In this document: in pieces, positions 43,255-52,049 of the stretch
Layout: each line of letters opens with the position of its first letter
Numbering within the stretch: position 1 is the first letter of the stretch
Notes under the pieces: generated by a model
What the model saw: the letters and a program-made list of their open reading frames with translations, nothing else
Told to the model about the DNA's origin: nothing
The model's database searches: none
Source of the DNA: Bacilli bacterium
GTDB lineage: Bacteria; Bacillota_I; Bacilli_A; ML615J-28; CAG-313
Direction: 5' to 3'
NCBI GenBank assembly: GCA_017501465.1
Contig: JAFVWY010000016.1
Coordinates: 1 to 57,660, forward strand
DNA: 57,660 nt
Translations under genes and position numbers: made by a program

Positions 43255-43337
43255 AAAATCACCTCATTTAATTATATCATTTTTTTAAATTTTAATATTA
43301 AAAAACTTATATTATATTTTAATAACTTAACTTTTTT

Positions 43338-43346
43338 TGATATAAT
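43338..43346 (+). promoter_or_regulatory. Extended -10 promoter of the nitrilase operon
   Basis: TGA-TATAAT at 43338-43346. Confidence 0.6.
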
Positions 43347-43364
43347 TAAAGTAGAGGTGAGGTT

Positions 43365-44252
43365 ATGTGTTTACTAAAGATTGCATTACTACAAATTTCT
43401 TCATGTGATAATATAAAAGATACTATTAAAAAAGGGATAAAATATTGTATTGAAGCAAAAGAAAAAGATGCAGATATTATTTTATTTCCGGAAATGTTTA
43501 GTAATGGTTATGATATTTACAAAAGAAGTTTTGAAGAATGGAAAAAGGATGCTATTTTATTAGATAGTGAATATATCAAGACGTACCAAAACTTAGCAAA
43601 GGAGTTAGAGGTAAGTATTGGCATTACTTTTTTAGAAAAGACTAATACACTGCCAAAGAATAGTATCGTATTATTTGATCGCTTTGGTAAATTGGTACTT
43701 CATTATTCCAAAGTTCATACTTGTGATTTTAGTGTAGAAGCTAACCTTTCACCAGGAGATGATTTTTACGTAGCTGAACTGGATACTAAAAAAGGGAAGG
43801 TCAAAGTCGGTTCGATGATTTGTTATGATAGAGAATTTCCAGAATCAAGTCGTATCTTAATGTTAAAAGGCGCTGAATTAGTCTTAGTACCAAATGCGTG
43901 TCCAATGGAAATAAACAGATTATCACAATTAAGAGGAAGAGCATATGAGAATATGTTAGCAATTGCTACATGTAATTATCCAAAAACGGTTGATGATTGT
44001 AATGGACACTCATCTTGTTTTGATGGTGTTGCGTATTTAGAACACCTTGAAGGTTCAAGAGATACTTGTATTTTAGAGGCTAGTGAAGAAGAAGGAATTT
44101 TCATTGCTGAACTTGATTTGACTCAGTTACGATTATATCGAAGTCAAGAAATTCATGGTAATTGTTTTAGAAAACCTAGTAAATATCATCTTTTAATTGA
44201 TGAAAAAAAAGAAGAACCATTTATTAGAAAAGAGTTTAGGGGTAATTTATGA
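43365..44252 (+). CDS. Carbon-nitrogen hydrolase (nitrilase superfamily)
   Basis: 295 residues with the catalytic triad Glu43 (FPEMFSNGY), Lys116 (YSKVHTCDF) and Cys153 (SMICYDREFPES). It hydrolyses an amide or N-carbamoyl substrate; the closest-looking branch is the omega-amidase/N-carbamoylputrescine group, but specificity cannot be assigned. It ends in TGA, overlapping the next ATG, which confirms TGA as a stop codon. The adjacent pyroglutamyl peptidase suggests amidated or peptide-derived glutamine products. Confidence 0.88.
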   Translation: MCLLKIALLQISSCDNIKDTIKKGIKYCIEAKEKDADIILFPEMFSNGYDIYKRSFEEWKKDAILLDSEYIKTYQNLAKELEVSIGITFLEKTNTLPKNSIVLFDRFGKLVLHYSKVHTCDFSVEANLSPGDDFYVAELDTKKGKVKVGSMICYDREFPESSRILMLKGAELVLVPNACPMEINRLSQLRGRAYENMLAIATCNYPKTVDDCNGHSSCFDGVAYLEHLEGSRDTCILEASEEEGIFIAELDLTQLRLYRSQEIHGNCFRKPSKYHLLIDEKKEEPFIRKEFRGNL

Positions 44253-44779
44253 AAATATTAGTTACAGCATTTAAACCGTTTAATATGTTAAATAATAATT
44301 ACTCAGAAGAAGTTTTAAAATATATTAAAAATGTAGATAAATACGTGCTTGATGTAGTATATGATAAATGTTTTTTGGAACTTAAAGAGCATTTTAATTT
44401 AAATGAGTATGATTTTATAATTGCTTTGGGTGAGGCAAGAAGTAGAACTGATATTATGTTAGAAACTACTGCGTTAAATCTTAGTAGTTGTAGTATTAAA
44501 GATAATCTAGGCATTTTAAAACAAAATGAAACGATTGATTTTAATGTTTGTGATAAATTAAATACGTTAGTTGATATTAAAAATTTGGAAAATTTAATCA
44601 AGTTTTCAAATGATGCTGGTAAATTTGTTTGTAATAATTTATATTTTCATTTGTTAAAAGAATATCAAAAAAAGGCACTATTTATTCATATTCCAAATTG
44701 TTTTGATCAAGTGGATGAATATCAAAAGTATGCCTCATTAATAGAAAAAATAATAAATATTTTAAAAGGAGAACATTAA
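44249..44779 (+). CDS. Pyroglutamyl peptidase I (C15 family)
   Basis: 176 residues, a little shorter than the usual 200-215. Catalytic triad visible: Glu62 (ALGEARSR), Cys128 (DAGKFVCNNLYF) and His147 (FIHIPNC). The N-terminus ILVTAFKPFN matches the GF-x-PF motif with Lys instead of Glu. It removes N-terminal pyroglutamate from peptides in the cytoplasm. Overlaps both neighbours (ATGA and a one-base overlap). Confidence 0.85.
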   Translation: MKILVTAFKPFNMLNNNYSEEVLKYIKNVDKYVLDVVYDKCFLELKEHFNLNEYDFIIALGEARSRTDIMLETTALNLSSCSIKDNLGILKQNETIDFNVCDKLNTLVDIKNLENLIKFSNDAGKFVCNNLYFHLLKEYQKKALFIHIPNCFDQVDEYQKYASLIEKIINILKGEH

Positions 44780-46098
44780 TGAAAAAAATATTTTCTATTT
44801 GTTTAGTGATATTACTACTAATTTGTAGTGGATGTGATAATGGAAAACATACGCACGAATTTGTAGATGGCATTTGTAGTTGTGGAAAAACTGATTCGAC
44901 ATATGATCCTAATATTTTAAAAGCTACTAGTAGTAAAGGTATATTAAGTGTTGAGTATAATAAGGAGATTTGTTATACTCAAAGAGGTTTATTAAAAGTT
45001 AGCAGTATATATGAAGATGATGAAATAACTATTCGTAATCTATCGACTATTTTATATGTTGATGATGAAGCAACTGATGATTATATTTTACTTGCTAAAG
45101 GAATTGGTGAAGCCAAGATTCAAGTTGTTAGTAAATATCAAGATAGTATTACGCTAACAATTAATGTTATTGAAACAGAGGAGTTTAGTGCAATCAAAGA
45201 GATTAGTATCGGTATTAAAGAAGAAGGACCATATTATATGGGTAGAACATACCATTTAGATTTAAATATTAATCCAGCTAATTATATTGATAAGTTTGAA
45301 TTTTTAAAATCAGATGAATATATTTTAAATTTAGATACTATGGAAATTATGTTTAAACACTCAGGTAAAAGTGTCATTTCTTGTTATGCTGAACAAAGAA
45401 AAATAAGAGTTAATCAAGAGTTCAATATTTTAATTGATCCAGAAATTGAATCATACGAAATTTTATTTATAGGTAATAGTTTAACTTATGTTGAAGACAT
45501 TCCTAACATTATTTATAATATGATTACACATGATGGAGCATATGTAAGTTATCTTCAAGATACTGTTGGCGGAAGTTATTTAGACTCACACCAAGATAAA
45601 TTTAATGAATTTATCTCAAAACATAATTTTACTCACATTATTCTTCAAGAACAAAGTGCCGGCACTATTACAAATTATAATCGTTTTATTGATGCGGTAT
45701 TATATTATAATGATTTAGTAAAAGATCGTGATTTAGAAGTTATTTTATACCAAACATGGGGATATGATTATCCAAATGGTTGGAATGGTTATTCAAAACA
45801 TGAAATGACTGAAGTTATTAAAGAAGCATATGATGAAGCTGCTTCAATGATCGGTGGTAAAGTTAGTAGAAGTGGAGAAGCTTTTACTTTATATGAAACA
45901 ATGTATGAAGATTTACCATCACTTTATAAAGATGTTAATCATCAATCAATATATGGAGCTTATTTATCTGCATGTGTTCATTATGGTACAATAACTGGCA
46001 AAAAAGCAGTTGATAATACATATCAATTTGTAGGGATCGATAAAGATATAGCACAAATTATTCGTGAAATTGCTGATAAGGTAGTTTTTAAAGAGTAG
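44779..46098 (+). CDS. SGNH-hydrolase lipoprotein
   Basis: 439 residues with lipid anchor at Cys19 (ICSGC). One HxH/CxCG module (about 24-40) comes first, then a Big_2-like domain (about 50-135), a second beta domain and an SGNH hydrolase domain (about 225-435). The latter has the nucleophile Ser234 in FIGNSLTY, GGSYLDSH, ILQEQSAG and Asp385-x-x-His388 in DVNHQSIYGAYL, as in DUF4886/esterase relatives. Likely a surface deacetylase or esterase on glycans. Third gene of the nitrilase-pcp operon, preceded by AAAGGAG. Confidence 0.82.
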   Translation: MKKIFSICLVILLLICSGCDNGKHTHEFVDGICSCGKTDSTYDPNILKATSSKGILSVEYNKEICYTQRGLLKVSSIYEDDEITIRNLSTILYVDDEATDDYILLAKGIGEAKIQVVSKYQDSITLTINVIETEEFSAIKEISIGIKEEGPYYMGRTYHLDLNINPANYIDKFEFLKSDEYILNLDTMEIMFKHSGKSVISCYAEQRKIRVNQEFNILIDPEIESYEILFIGNSLTYVEDIPNIIYNMITHDGAYVSYLQDTVGGSYLDSHQDKFNEFISKHNFTHIILQEQSAGTITNYNRFIDAVLYYNDLVKDRDLEVILYQTWGYDYPNGWNGYSKHEMTEVIKEAYDEAASMIGGKVSRSGEAFTLYETMYEDLPSLYKDVNHQSIYGAYLSACVHYGTITGKKAVDNTYQFVGIDKDIAQIIREIADKVVFKE

Positions 46099-46112
46099 CA
46101 ATTTTTAATTAG

Positions 46113-46142
46113 TAGACAACATAGTGGATTTTATGATATAAT
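46113..46142 (+). promoter_or_regulatory. Promoter of the 46161 acyltransferase-like gene
   Basis: TAGACA (46113-46118), an 18-nt spacer and TATAAT (46137-46142) preceded by TGA. Confidence 0.6.
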
Positions 46143-46160
46143 TATCATGAGGAACTAATT

Positions 46161-46850
46161 ATGAAAAGAATTAATCGGAATCCGTTTTGGAGATTTTTAT
46201 CAAGTATTATTAGAGTATTTACCAAAAAACCTAAATATGTTTTTTTGGGTGAAGAATTTAAAGATCAATCCTTGTATGTTTCTAACCATGTGGGAGCTAA
46301 GGTGCCTCTCGCATTAGAATTATATTTCCCAAAATTATTTAGATTTTGGGGTGTTCATAGTATGAATGATAATTTTAAAGCACGTTACAAATATTTATCT
46401 ATTACTTATTTCCACGAAAAAAAGCATATGAATAAAACTTTAGCTAGAATTATAGCTGTGGTTGCTACACCGGTTTTAGGTGTCTTTTATTGGGGTATTC
46501 GTTTATTGCCAACATATAACGATGCAAGACTTATTCCTACCATTAGAAAAAGTATTGATATTTTAAAAGAAAATCAAAGTATTGTTATTTTTCCAGAAGA
46601 TTCTAGTAATGGTTATCATGATGTCTTAACACATTATTTTCCAGGTTTTGTTTTATTAGCAAAAAAAGCATTTCAACAAGGTATTGATTTAGATATTTAT
46701 AATATGTATTTTCAAAAGAAACATCGTAGATTTATTGTTGATAAGCCGATTAAATATTCAGAACTTATAAAACAAAATATAAGTGGTGATGAAATTGCTG
46801 AAATGTTTAGAGTAAGAGCAAATGAACTTGGCCAAATGACAGAGTTTTAA
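46161..46850 (+). CDS. Divergent LPLAT-like acyltransferase
   Basis: 229 residues. SNHVGAKVPLALELY corresponds to the PlsC NH-x4-D region and VIFPEDSSNGYHDV to the FPEGTR region. The catalytic Asp of H-x4-D is not in its usual place (His followed by VGAKVP), so activity is uncertain. One or two hydrophobic stretches (about 95-118). It may acylate a glycerolipid or be a catalytically altered paralog. Confidence 0.6.
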   Translation: MKRINRNPFWRFLSSIIRVFTKKPKYVFLGEEFKDQSLYVSNHVGAKVPLALELYFPKLFRFWGVHSMNDNFKARYKYLSITYFHEKKHMNKTLARIIAVVATPVLGVFYWGIRLLPTYNDARLIPTIRKSIDILKENQSIVIFPEDSSNGYHDVLTHYFPGFVLLAKKAFQQGIDLDIYNMYFQKKHRRFIVDKPIKYSELIKQNISGDEIAEMFRVRANELGQMTEF

Positions 46851-46878
46851 AAAGAGAATTTTTTAATTCTCTTTTTTT
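46851..46878 (+). terminator. Terminator of the 46161 gene
   Basis: AAAGAGAATT (46851-46860) pairs with AATTCTCTTT (46865-46874) around TTTT, then T. Confidence 0.8.
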
Positions 46879-46891
46879 ATTTTTTTAAAGG

Positions 46892-46900
46892 TGATATAAT
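46892..46900 (+). promoter_or_regulatory. Extended -10 promoter of the second GH3 gene
   Basis: TGA-TATAAT at 46892-46900. Confidence 0.55.
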
Positions 46901-46924
46901 ATATTTGGTAAAAGAGGTATTAAA

Positions 46925-48463
46925 ATGATTAATTTAAAGATTAAAAATGTTGATGAAATGAGTATTGAAGAACTAGTAGGTCAAGTTATTATGGTAGGGC
47001 TTCCTACTACTTATTTAGATCAAGAATATAAAAAGTTTATTAAAGATTATAAGATTGGCAACTTTATTTTATTTGCTAGAAATTATCAAAATACATTACA
47101 AATGAAATCATTCATGAAAGATTTATATCAACATGCAATAAACGTCACTGGTAGTTATCCTTTGGTTTCAATAGACCAAGAAGGTGGCATGGTTGTTAGA
47201 TTATTTAAAGATGTAACATTTCCAGCCAGTCCTATGACTTCCTCATCTACTAGTATTAAAGATGCTCCATATATTTGTGGGTATATTATTGCTAAAGATA
47301 TGTTAAAAATGGGAATCAATTTAAATTTAGCTCCTTGTTTAGAAATTAATGAAGATTTAATCAATCCAGTAATGAATGTTAGAAGTTATGGAGCTAATAA
47401 AGAAATTGTATTAAAAAATGCATCTTTATTTGTTAGAGGTTTACAAGATAATGGTGCTCTTGCTTGTATTAAACATTATCCAGGAGCAGGATCAACAACT
47501 AAAGACTCTCATTTAGAACTACCGATAATTGATGAGCCTAAAGAAAAGTTATTAAACTATAACATGTATCCATTTTTTAATTTATTAGAAAGTAAAGCAT
47601 TAATGACAAGTCATTGTGTTTATAAATCATTTGATGAATTGCCTTCTACATTATCGTATGAACTATTAACTAATACTTTAAGAAAACAAGCGGGTTTTAA
47701 TGGACTTATAATTTCCGATGGCATGGAAATGCATGCAATATTAGATAATTATGGCATTGGTCAAGGAACTGTTATGGCTCTTAAGGCAGGATGTGATTTA
47801 TTACTTCTATGTCATGAATATGAGTATCAAAAAGAAGCGCTAGATGCAGCAATTAAAGCATGTAAGAATGGTGAATTATCGATTGAGATTTTAAAGGATA
47901 AGGTTAGAAGAATAAATGAGGCTAAAAAATGGCTTTTAGAGTCTTTATCTAAAAACTTTACAGATGATGAATATATTATTAATCAAGAGGAACATCAACT
48001 AATGCAAGAAATAGTAGATAATTCTTTTACTTTAATTAAAGGTAAAGCTCCTATTTTAAAAGAAAATAGTTTAATAATTGCTGCAACAACAAAAGTTGCA
48101 AGTATTGTAGAAGATGAATTTGATGATTATAATTTAGCTAATTCTTTAAAGAAAAGATTTGTAAATCATGATGTTTATGAGTTTAATGAGGTTAGTATAA
48201 ATCAAAATGTTGATAAATACGATAACATTATCCTATATTCTTATGATGCATTTAATAACCAACATCAACGAATCGTTATTAATGAATTATTAAAATCTAA
48301 TAAAGAAGTATTTGTAGTTTCTTTAAAAGGGTCTCTAGATTATCATACATTTGATAATTTAACTAATTATTCATGTCTTTTTGAATACACACCAAATAGT
48401 ATTAGAACGATTATTAAACAATTAAATAATGAAATTTTGTTAAATGGTATACTACCTAAATAA
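46925..48463 (+). CDS. GH3 glycosidase, divergent NagZ paralog, cytoplasmic
   Basis: 512 residues, no signal peptide, co-linear with the GH3 protein at 38242-39789 down to the shared C-terminal EYTPNSIRT. It keeps VSIDQEGG, KHYPG, the acid/base dyad Asp194-His196 (DSHLELP) and the nucleophile Asp265 (IISDGMEMH). The conserved PGHG is PGAG here (Ala188 where the paralog has His184), so substrate contacts or rate may differ. Probably a muropeptide or other beta-N-acetylhexosamine hydrolase. Monocistronic. Confidence 0.85.
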   Translation: MINLKIKNVDEMSIEELVGQVIMVGLPTTYLDQEYKKFIKDYKIGNFILFARNYQNTLQMKSFMKDLYQHAINVTGSYPLVSIDQEGGMVVRLFKDVTFPASPMTSSSTSIKDAPYICGYIIAKDMLKMGINLNLAPCLEINEDLINPVMNVRSYGANKEIVLKNASLFVRGLQDNGALACIKHYPGAGSTTKDSHLELPIIDEPKEKLLNYNMYPFFNLLESKALMTSHCVYKSFDELPSTLSYELLTNTLRKQAGFNGLIISDGMEMHAILDNYGIGQGTVMALKAGCDLLLLCHEYEYQKEALDAAIKACKNGELSIEILKDKVRRINEAKKWLLESLSKNFTDDEYIINQEEHQLMQEIVDNSFTLIKGKAPILKENSLIIAATTKVASIVEDEFDDYNLANSLKKRFVNHDVYEFNEVSINQNVDKYDNIILYSYDAFNNQHQRIVINELLKSNKEVFVVSLKGSLDYHTFDNLTNYSCLFEYTPNSIRTIIKQLNNEILLNGILPK

Positions 48464-48491
48464 AAAAAAGCATTTTAAAAAATGCTTTTTT
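48464..48491 (+). terminator. Terminator of the second GH3 gene
   Basis: AAAAGCATTTT pairs with AAAATGCTTTT, then T. Confidence 0.8.
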
Positions 48492-48570
48492 ATTTTCTTT
48501 ACATATATTTATTATATTTCTATTCATTTTTTAATAAATAGTGTATAATTATGTTATATTGGAGGAATTT

Positions 48571-50871
48571 ATGAATAGAACTTTTAAAACTGTTTTAACT
48601 TTTGTATTTGTTGTTTTATCAACATTTGTTCTTACATCTTGCGAATTACCTGAAAATCCATATGAAGGTACTGATAAACATTTCCATGAATATGTAAATG
48701 GTAAGTGTGAATGTGGTAAACAAGATCCTTATTGGCATGTTCATAAATATGTTAATGGAGAATGTTCATGTGGTGAGAAAGATCCAAATTATCAAGAACA
48801 TCAACATAAATTTGTAGATGGTAAATGTAGTTGTGGTGAAACTGATCCTAACTACGTTGCACCTCATAAACACGTATTTGTTGAAGGCAAATGTGAATGT
48901 GGAGAAACTGACCCTAATTATCAACCTAGTGAAGATATTAGAAATGGTTATGATGTAATAACTATTCAAGAAGCGATTAAAATCGCTCAAGAAGCAGGGG
49001 AAGTACCATCTAGTGAATATTATGTATATGGAATTATTACTGAAATTAGTAGTTATTTATATGGTGCGATGACTATTGAAGATGAAACTGGTTCAATTTA
49101 TGTTTATGGTGTATATGGTTTAGATGGAACTAGATTTGATACCTTAACTGAAAAACCAGCTGTGGGTGATGAGGTTGTATTAAAGGCGACTCTTAAAACA
49201 CATAATGGTGAACCTGAAGTTGATAAAGGTTATTTAGAAGTATTTAAACATAACGAAGTAGAAGTAGATGATTCTTCATATACAGAACATACTATTAGTG
49301 AAGTTAGAGATTTAAATCTTGGTGAATTAGTTAAAGTAACAGGTGTTGTTGCTCAAGTCACTTATGCTTTCGGCTATAATCCAAATGGTATTTACTTAGT
49401 TGATGAAACAGGTTCAATTTATGTTTATGGTGCAGAAGTTGCAGGAACAGTTGAAATTGGTAATGAAGTTACTATTATTGGTTCAAAAACTTACTATGTT
49501 TTAGAATCAGAACAAGGAAACGCTGATAAGTTTGGTTATAAAGGCTGCTGCCAAATTGAAAGTGCAAAAGTAGTTTCTAACGATAAAGGAAAACATGAAT
49601 ATAATAAATCATGGATTACTGAATCTACTGTTAAAGATATTTATGAAACTCCTATTACTGAAAATATCACTACAAATATTTATAAAGTAACTGCATTAAT
49701 TAAAAAAGTAGAAGGAACTGGTTTTACTAATTACTATATCAATGATATTGATGGTTATACAGGATCTTATGTTTATACTGCATGTAGTGGTGGTGATTTT
49801 GCTTGGTTAGATCAATATGATGGTAAGATTTGTACTGTTTATTTATCACCAATCAACTGTAAGTCAACATCATCTGGTTGTTTCTATCGCTTTATTCCAA
49901 TTGAAGTTATTGATGAGGGTTATAAATTTGATGAAACTAATGCTCCATCATATGCATTAAAATATCATGCTGTAGATCAATTTTTACCATCATATAATGC
50001 AAATCCGGAATTATTAGTATTAAGTACAGTTTCAAGTGAATTACTAGGTTTAACTGATATTAGCTTATCTTATTCTAGTTCTAATCCAAATGTAATTTAT
50101 TTTGAAGAAACTTCTGAAGGATTAGTATTTAATACAAAGGATCCAGGAACTTCTGTCATTACAATTACTGCTGAATATAAAACTTATAAAGCAACTGCAA
50201 CTGTAGAAATTACTGTTAATGAATTAGAAGAATATGATACAATTACTGTTAATGATGCTATTCAACAACTTGATGGTACTACAGTTACAGTAAAAGGTGT
50301 TGTTTTGTCTTCACTTGTAAATCAAACAGGTTTCTATTTAATTGATGATACAGGCGTTATTGCTGTTACAACATCTGAAGAAGAAGTTAAGTTATTATCT
50401 GTTGGTGATGAAGTTGTCATTAGAGGTATCAAGAGCCATAAGATTAAAGATGGTTATACTGGTAAAGGTCAAATTAATATTTATAATTCAACTGTTTTAG
50501 TTAATTATTATGGTAATCATGAATATTCAACAGACTTATTTGATAAGACAAAAGACTTAGCTTATTTATATGGATTAAATGTTAATGAAGACCATACTAC
50601 TGAACTATATGTTGTTGAGGCAGTTATTCAAGTAGTTGAAGATGCTCATTTTACTACAATTAAGATTGTAAGTGTTGATGGTGCTACTTCATTATCTTTA
50701 TATTGTTCTAGCGCAAATCAATATTCATTCTTAAAACCTTATAATGGCCAAAAAGTAACATTAGAACTTGCAATGTGTAATTGGAATAGTAAATCTTACT
50801 ATACAGGTTGTGTAATTTCTGTTACTGTCGATGGCGTAAAAACAATGAATACTTTAAATTTTAATGGATAA
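48571..50871 (+). CDS. Lipoprotein with four His/Cys modules and repeated OB-fold domains
   Basis: 766 residues, lipid anchor at Cys24 (VLTSC). Four HxH/CxCG modules in tandem fill 37-120. Then follow OB-fold-like units of the YhcR/nucleic-acid-binding type: about 127-225 (TIEDETGSIYVYG, VGDEVVLKA), 240-340 (LVDETGSIYVYG, IGNEVTIIG), a weaker one at 345-440, and about 560-645 (LIDDTGVIAVTT, VGDEVVIRG). A Big_2-like domain lies at about 470-555, and a last OB-like unit ends the protein. No catalytic domain is recognised. It may bind nucleic acid or polysaccharide at the surface. RBS GGAGGA; monocistronic. Confidence 0.78.
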   Translation: MNRTFKTVLTFVFVVLSTFVLTSCELPENPYEGTDKHFHEYVNGKCECGKQDPYWHVHKYVNGECSCGEKDPNYQEHQHKFVDGKCSCGETDPNYVAPHKHVFVEGKCECGETDPNYQPSEDIRNGYDVITIQEAIKIAQEAGEVPSSEYYVYGIITEISSYLYGAMTIEDETGSIYVYGVYGLDGTRFDTLTEKPAVGDEVVLKATLKTHNGEPEVDKGYLEVFKHNEVEVDDSSYTEHTISEVRDLNLGELVKVTGVVAQVTYAFGYNPNGIYLVDETGSIYVYGAEVAGTVEIGNEVTIIGSKTYYVLESEQGNADKFGYKGCCQIESAKVVSNDKGKHEYNKSWITESTVKDIYETPITENITTNIYKVTALIKKVEGTGFTNYYINDIDGYTGSYVYTACSGGDFAWLDQYDGKICTVYLSPINCKSTSSGCFYRFIPIEVIDEGYKFDETNAPSYALKYHAVDQFLPSYNANPELLVLSTVSSELLGLTDISLSYSSSNPNVIYFEETSEGLVFNTKDPGTSVITITAEYKTYKATATVEITVNELEEYDTITVNDAIQQLDGTTVTVKGVVLSSLVNQTGFYLIDDTGVIAVTTSEEEVKLLSVGDEVVIRGIKSHKIKDGYTGKGQINIYNSTVLVNYYGNHEYSTDLFDKTKDLAYLYGLNVNEDHTTELYVVEAVIQVVEDAHFTTIKIVSVDGATSLSLYCSSANQYSFLKPYNGQKVTLELAMCNWNSKSYYTGCVISVTVDGVKTMNTLNFNG

Positions 50872-50872
50872 T

Positions 50873-50899
50873 AAAAAGGCGGATAATCCGCCTTTTTTT
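50873..50899. terminator. Bidirectional terminator
   Basis: AAAAAGGCGGA pairs with TCCGCCTTTTT across TAA, between convergent genes. Confidence 0.88.
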
Positions 50900-51893
50900 A
50901 TACGACTAGATCACAAATAGACTCAATATCAATATTCTCATAATACTTTTCTTCTAATGGTATCCATTCTTTGATAAAACGATCTTTCAATTTTCTTTGA
51001 TTAACTCTTTCTAATTGAGTATTTTTATCAACATATAGATAAATGATTTTATCAATTAGATCTCTAAAATAAGGGTGTGTCGAATAGACCCCTTCTAAAA
51101 TTATTAAGTCTTTCAATAAAATTGTTTTATCATAGTATATTTCTTGACTACAATCGTATGCTTGATAAGTAAATTCTTTTTGATTTAAGCTGATTGCTTT
51201 CTTTAGGTTTGAAAGTGTTAGTTTTATTAATTCATAATCGATATTTCCACCAATTTCATCTAGTCTTTCAACAGTTTTTTTCTTAATTGGTAAAAAGAAA
51301 TCATCGACATGAATTACTGTATAGTCACTTTCTAAAGTTTTTGATAAAGTAGTTTTACCACTACAACATCTGCCTTCAATTGAGACTATCATATGTTTTT
51401 TTAAGTTCTTTAAATAATTTCGAATTTGAATTTCTTTGTGTTGTAAGGTTAAATAAGATGATTTGATAATTCTATAATGTGGTAAATATTGTTCATTATA
51501 AATCATAGAATGATGAACAGGGGTATAGTCATAATCTTTTAAATCACTAGATTCAAAATATTGATTAAGATTTTTTATTAATAAATCATTGTTTATAAAT
51601 TCGTTATTAGATTTAATAAACATATCTAAAAATAGATCAAAATCTAATTGATACTTTTGATATGTGTGAATATTCATTCTAATATAATTTGAACCAATAT
51701 ATTCATATAAGTTTTCGTTTGGATTTTTTGGTTTGTTTAATTCTTCTAAAATATAAGACTTGATTTTATTTAAATCCATGTGATTTATGATATGAGTTGG
51801 ACCCATGGTTTCTTGATAAATTAGTTTGATAATATCTTGTTTTGTCATATTAGGATATTTTCTTAAATGATATTTGACAAATATTTTATTCAT
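50898..51893 (-). CDS. P-loop nucleoside/uridine-kinase-like protein with N-terminal extension
   Basis: 331 residues. Residues about 180-331 form a uridine kinase-like P-loop domain: Walker A EGRCCSGKTTL, DDFFLPIKK (as DDFY in uridine kinase) and LIILEGVYSTHP. The first 175 residues are helical (MTKQDIIKLIYQETMGPTHI...) and not recognised; they may be a regulatory or second-substrate domain. Likely phosphorylates a nucleoside or similar small molecule. The start at 51893 is favoured by GAGGT upstream; an in-frame start further upstream lacks an RBS. Confidence 0.7.
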   Translation of the reverse strand: MNKIFVKYHLRKYPNMTKQDIIKLIYQETMGPTHIINHMDLNKIKSYILEELNKPKNPNENLYEYIGSNYIRMNIHTYQKYQLDFDLFLDMFIKSNNEFINNDLLIKNLNQYFESSDLKDYDYTPVHHSMIYNEQYLPHYRIIKSSYLTLQHKEIQIRNYLKNLKKHMIVSIEGRCCSGKTTLSKTLESDYTVIHVDDFFLPIKKKTVERLDEIGGNIDYELIKLTLSNLKKAISLNQKEFTYQAYDCSQEIYYDKTILLKDLIILEGVYSTHPYFRDLIDKIIYLYVDKNTQLERVNQRKLKDRFIKEWIPLEEKYYENIDIESICDLVV

Positions 51894-51982
51894 AAAAGTT
51901 ACCTCATATAATTTTAACATTTAATTTAAATTAATACAATCTTTTTGTTTTATGTAGAATAAAAAAACAAAGTCATAATATG

Positions 51983-52011
51983 TTGAAAATAATTATAAAT
52001 TGTGTTATAAT
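51983..52011 (+). promoter_or_regulatory. Promoter of the TPL-like lyase gene
   Basis: TTGAAA (51983-51988), a 17-nt spacer and TATAAT (52006-52011) preceded by TGT. Confidence 0.75.
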
Positions 52012-52049
52012 AATAAAGTCATACAAAATTTTACATAATAGGTGAAGAA

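Noticed and set aside
48766-48990. Minus-strand ORF opposite the His/Cys modules
   Set aside because: It is a shadow of the repeated Cys/His codons: no RBS, low-complexity product and a clear gene on the other strand.
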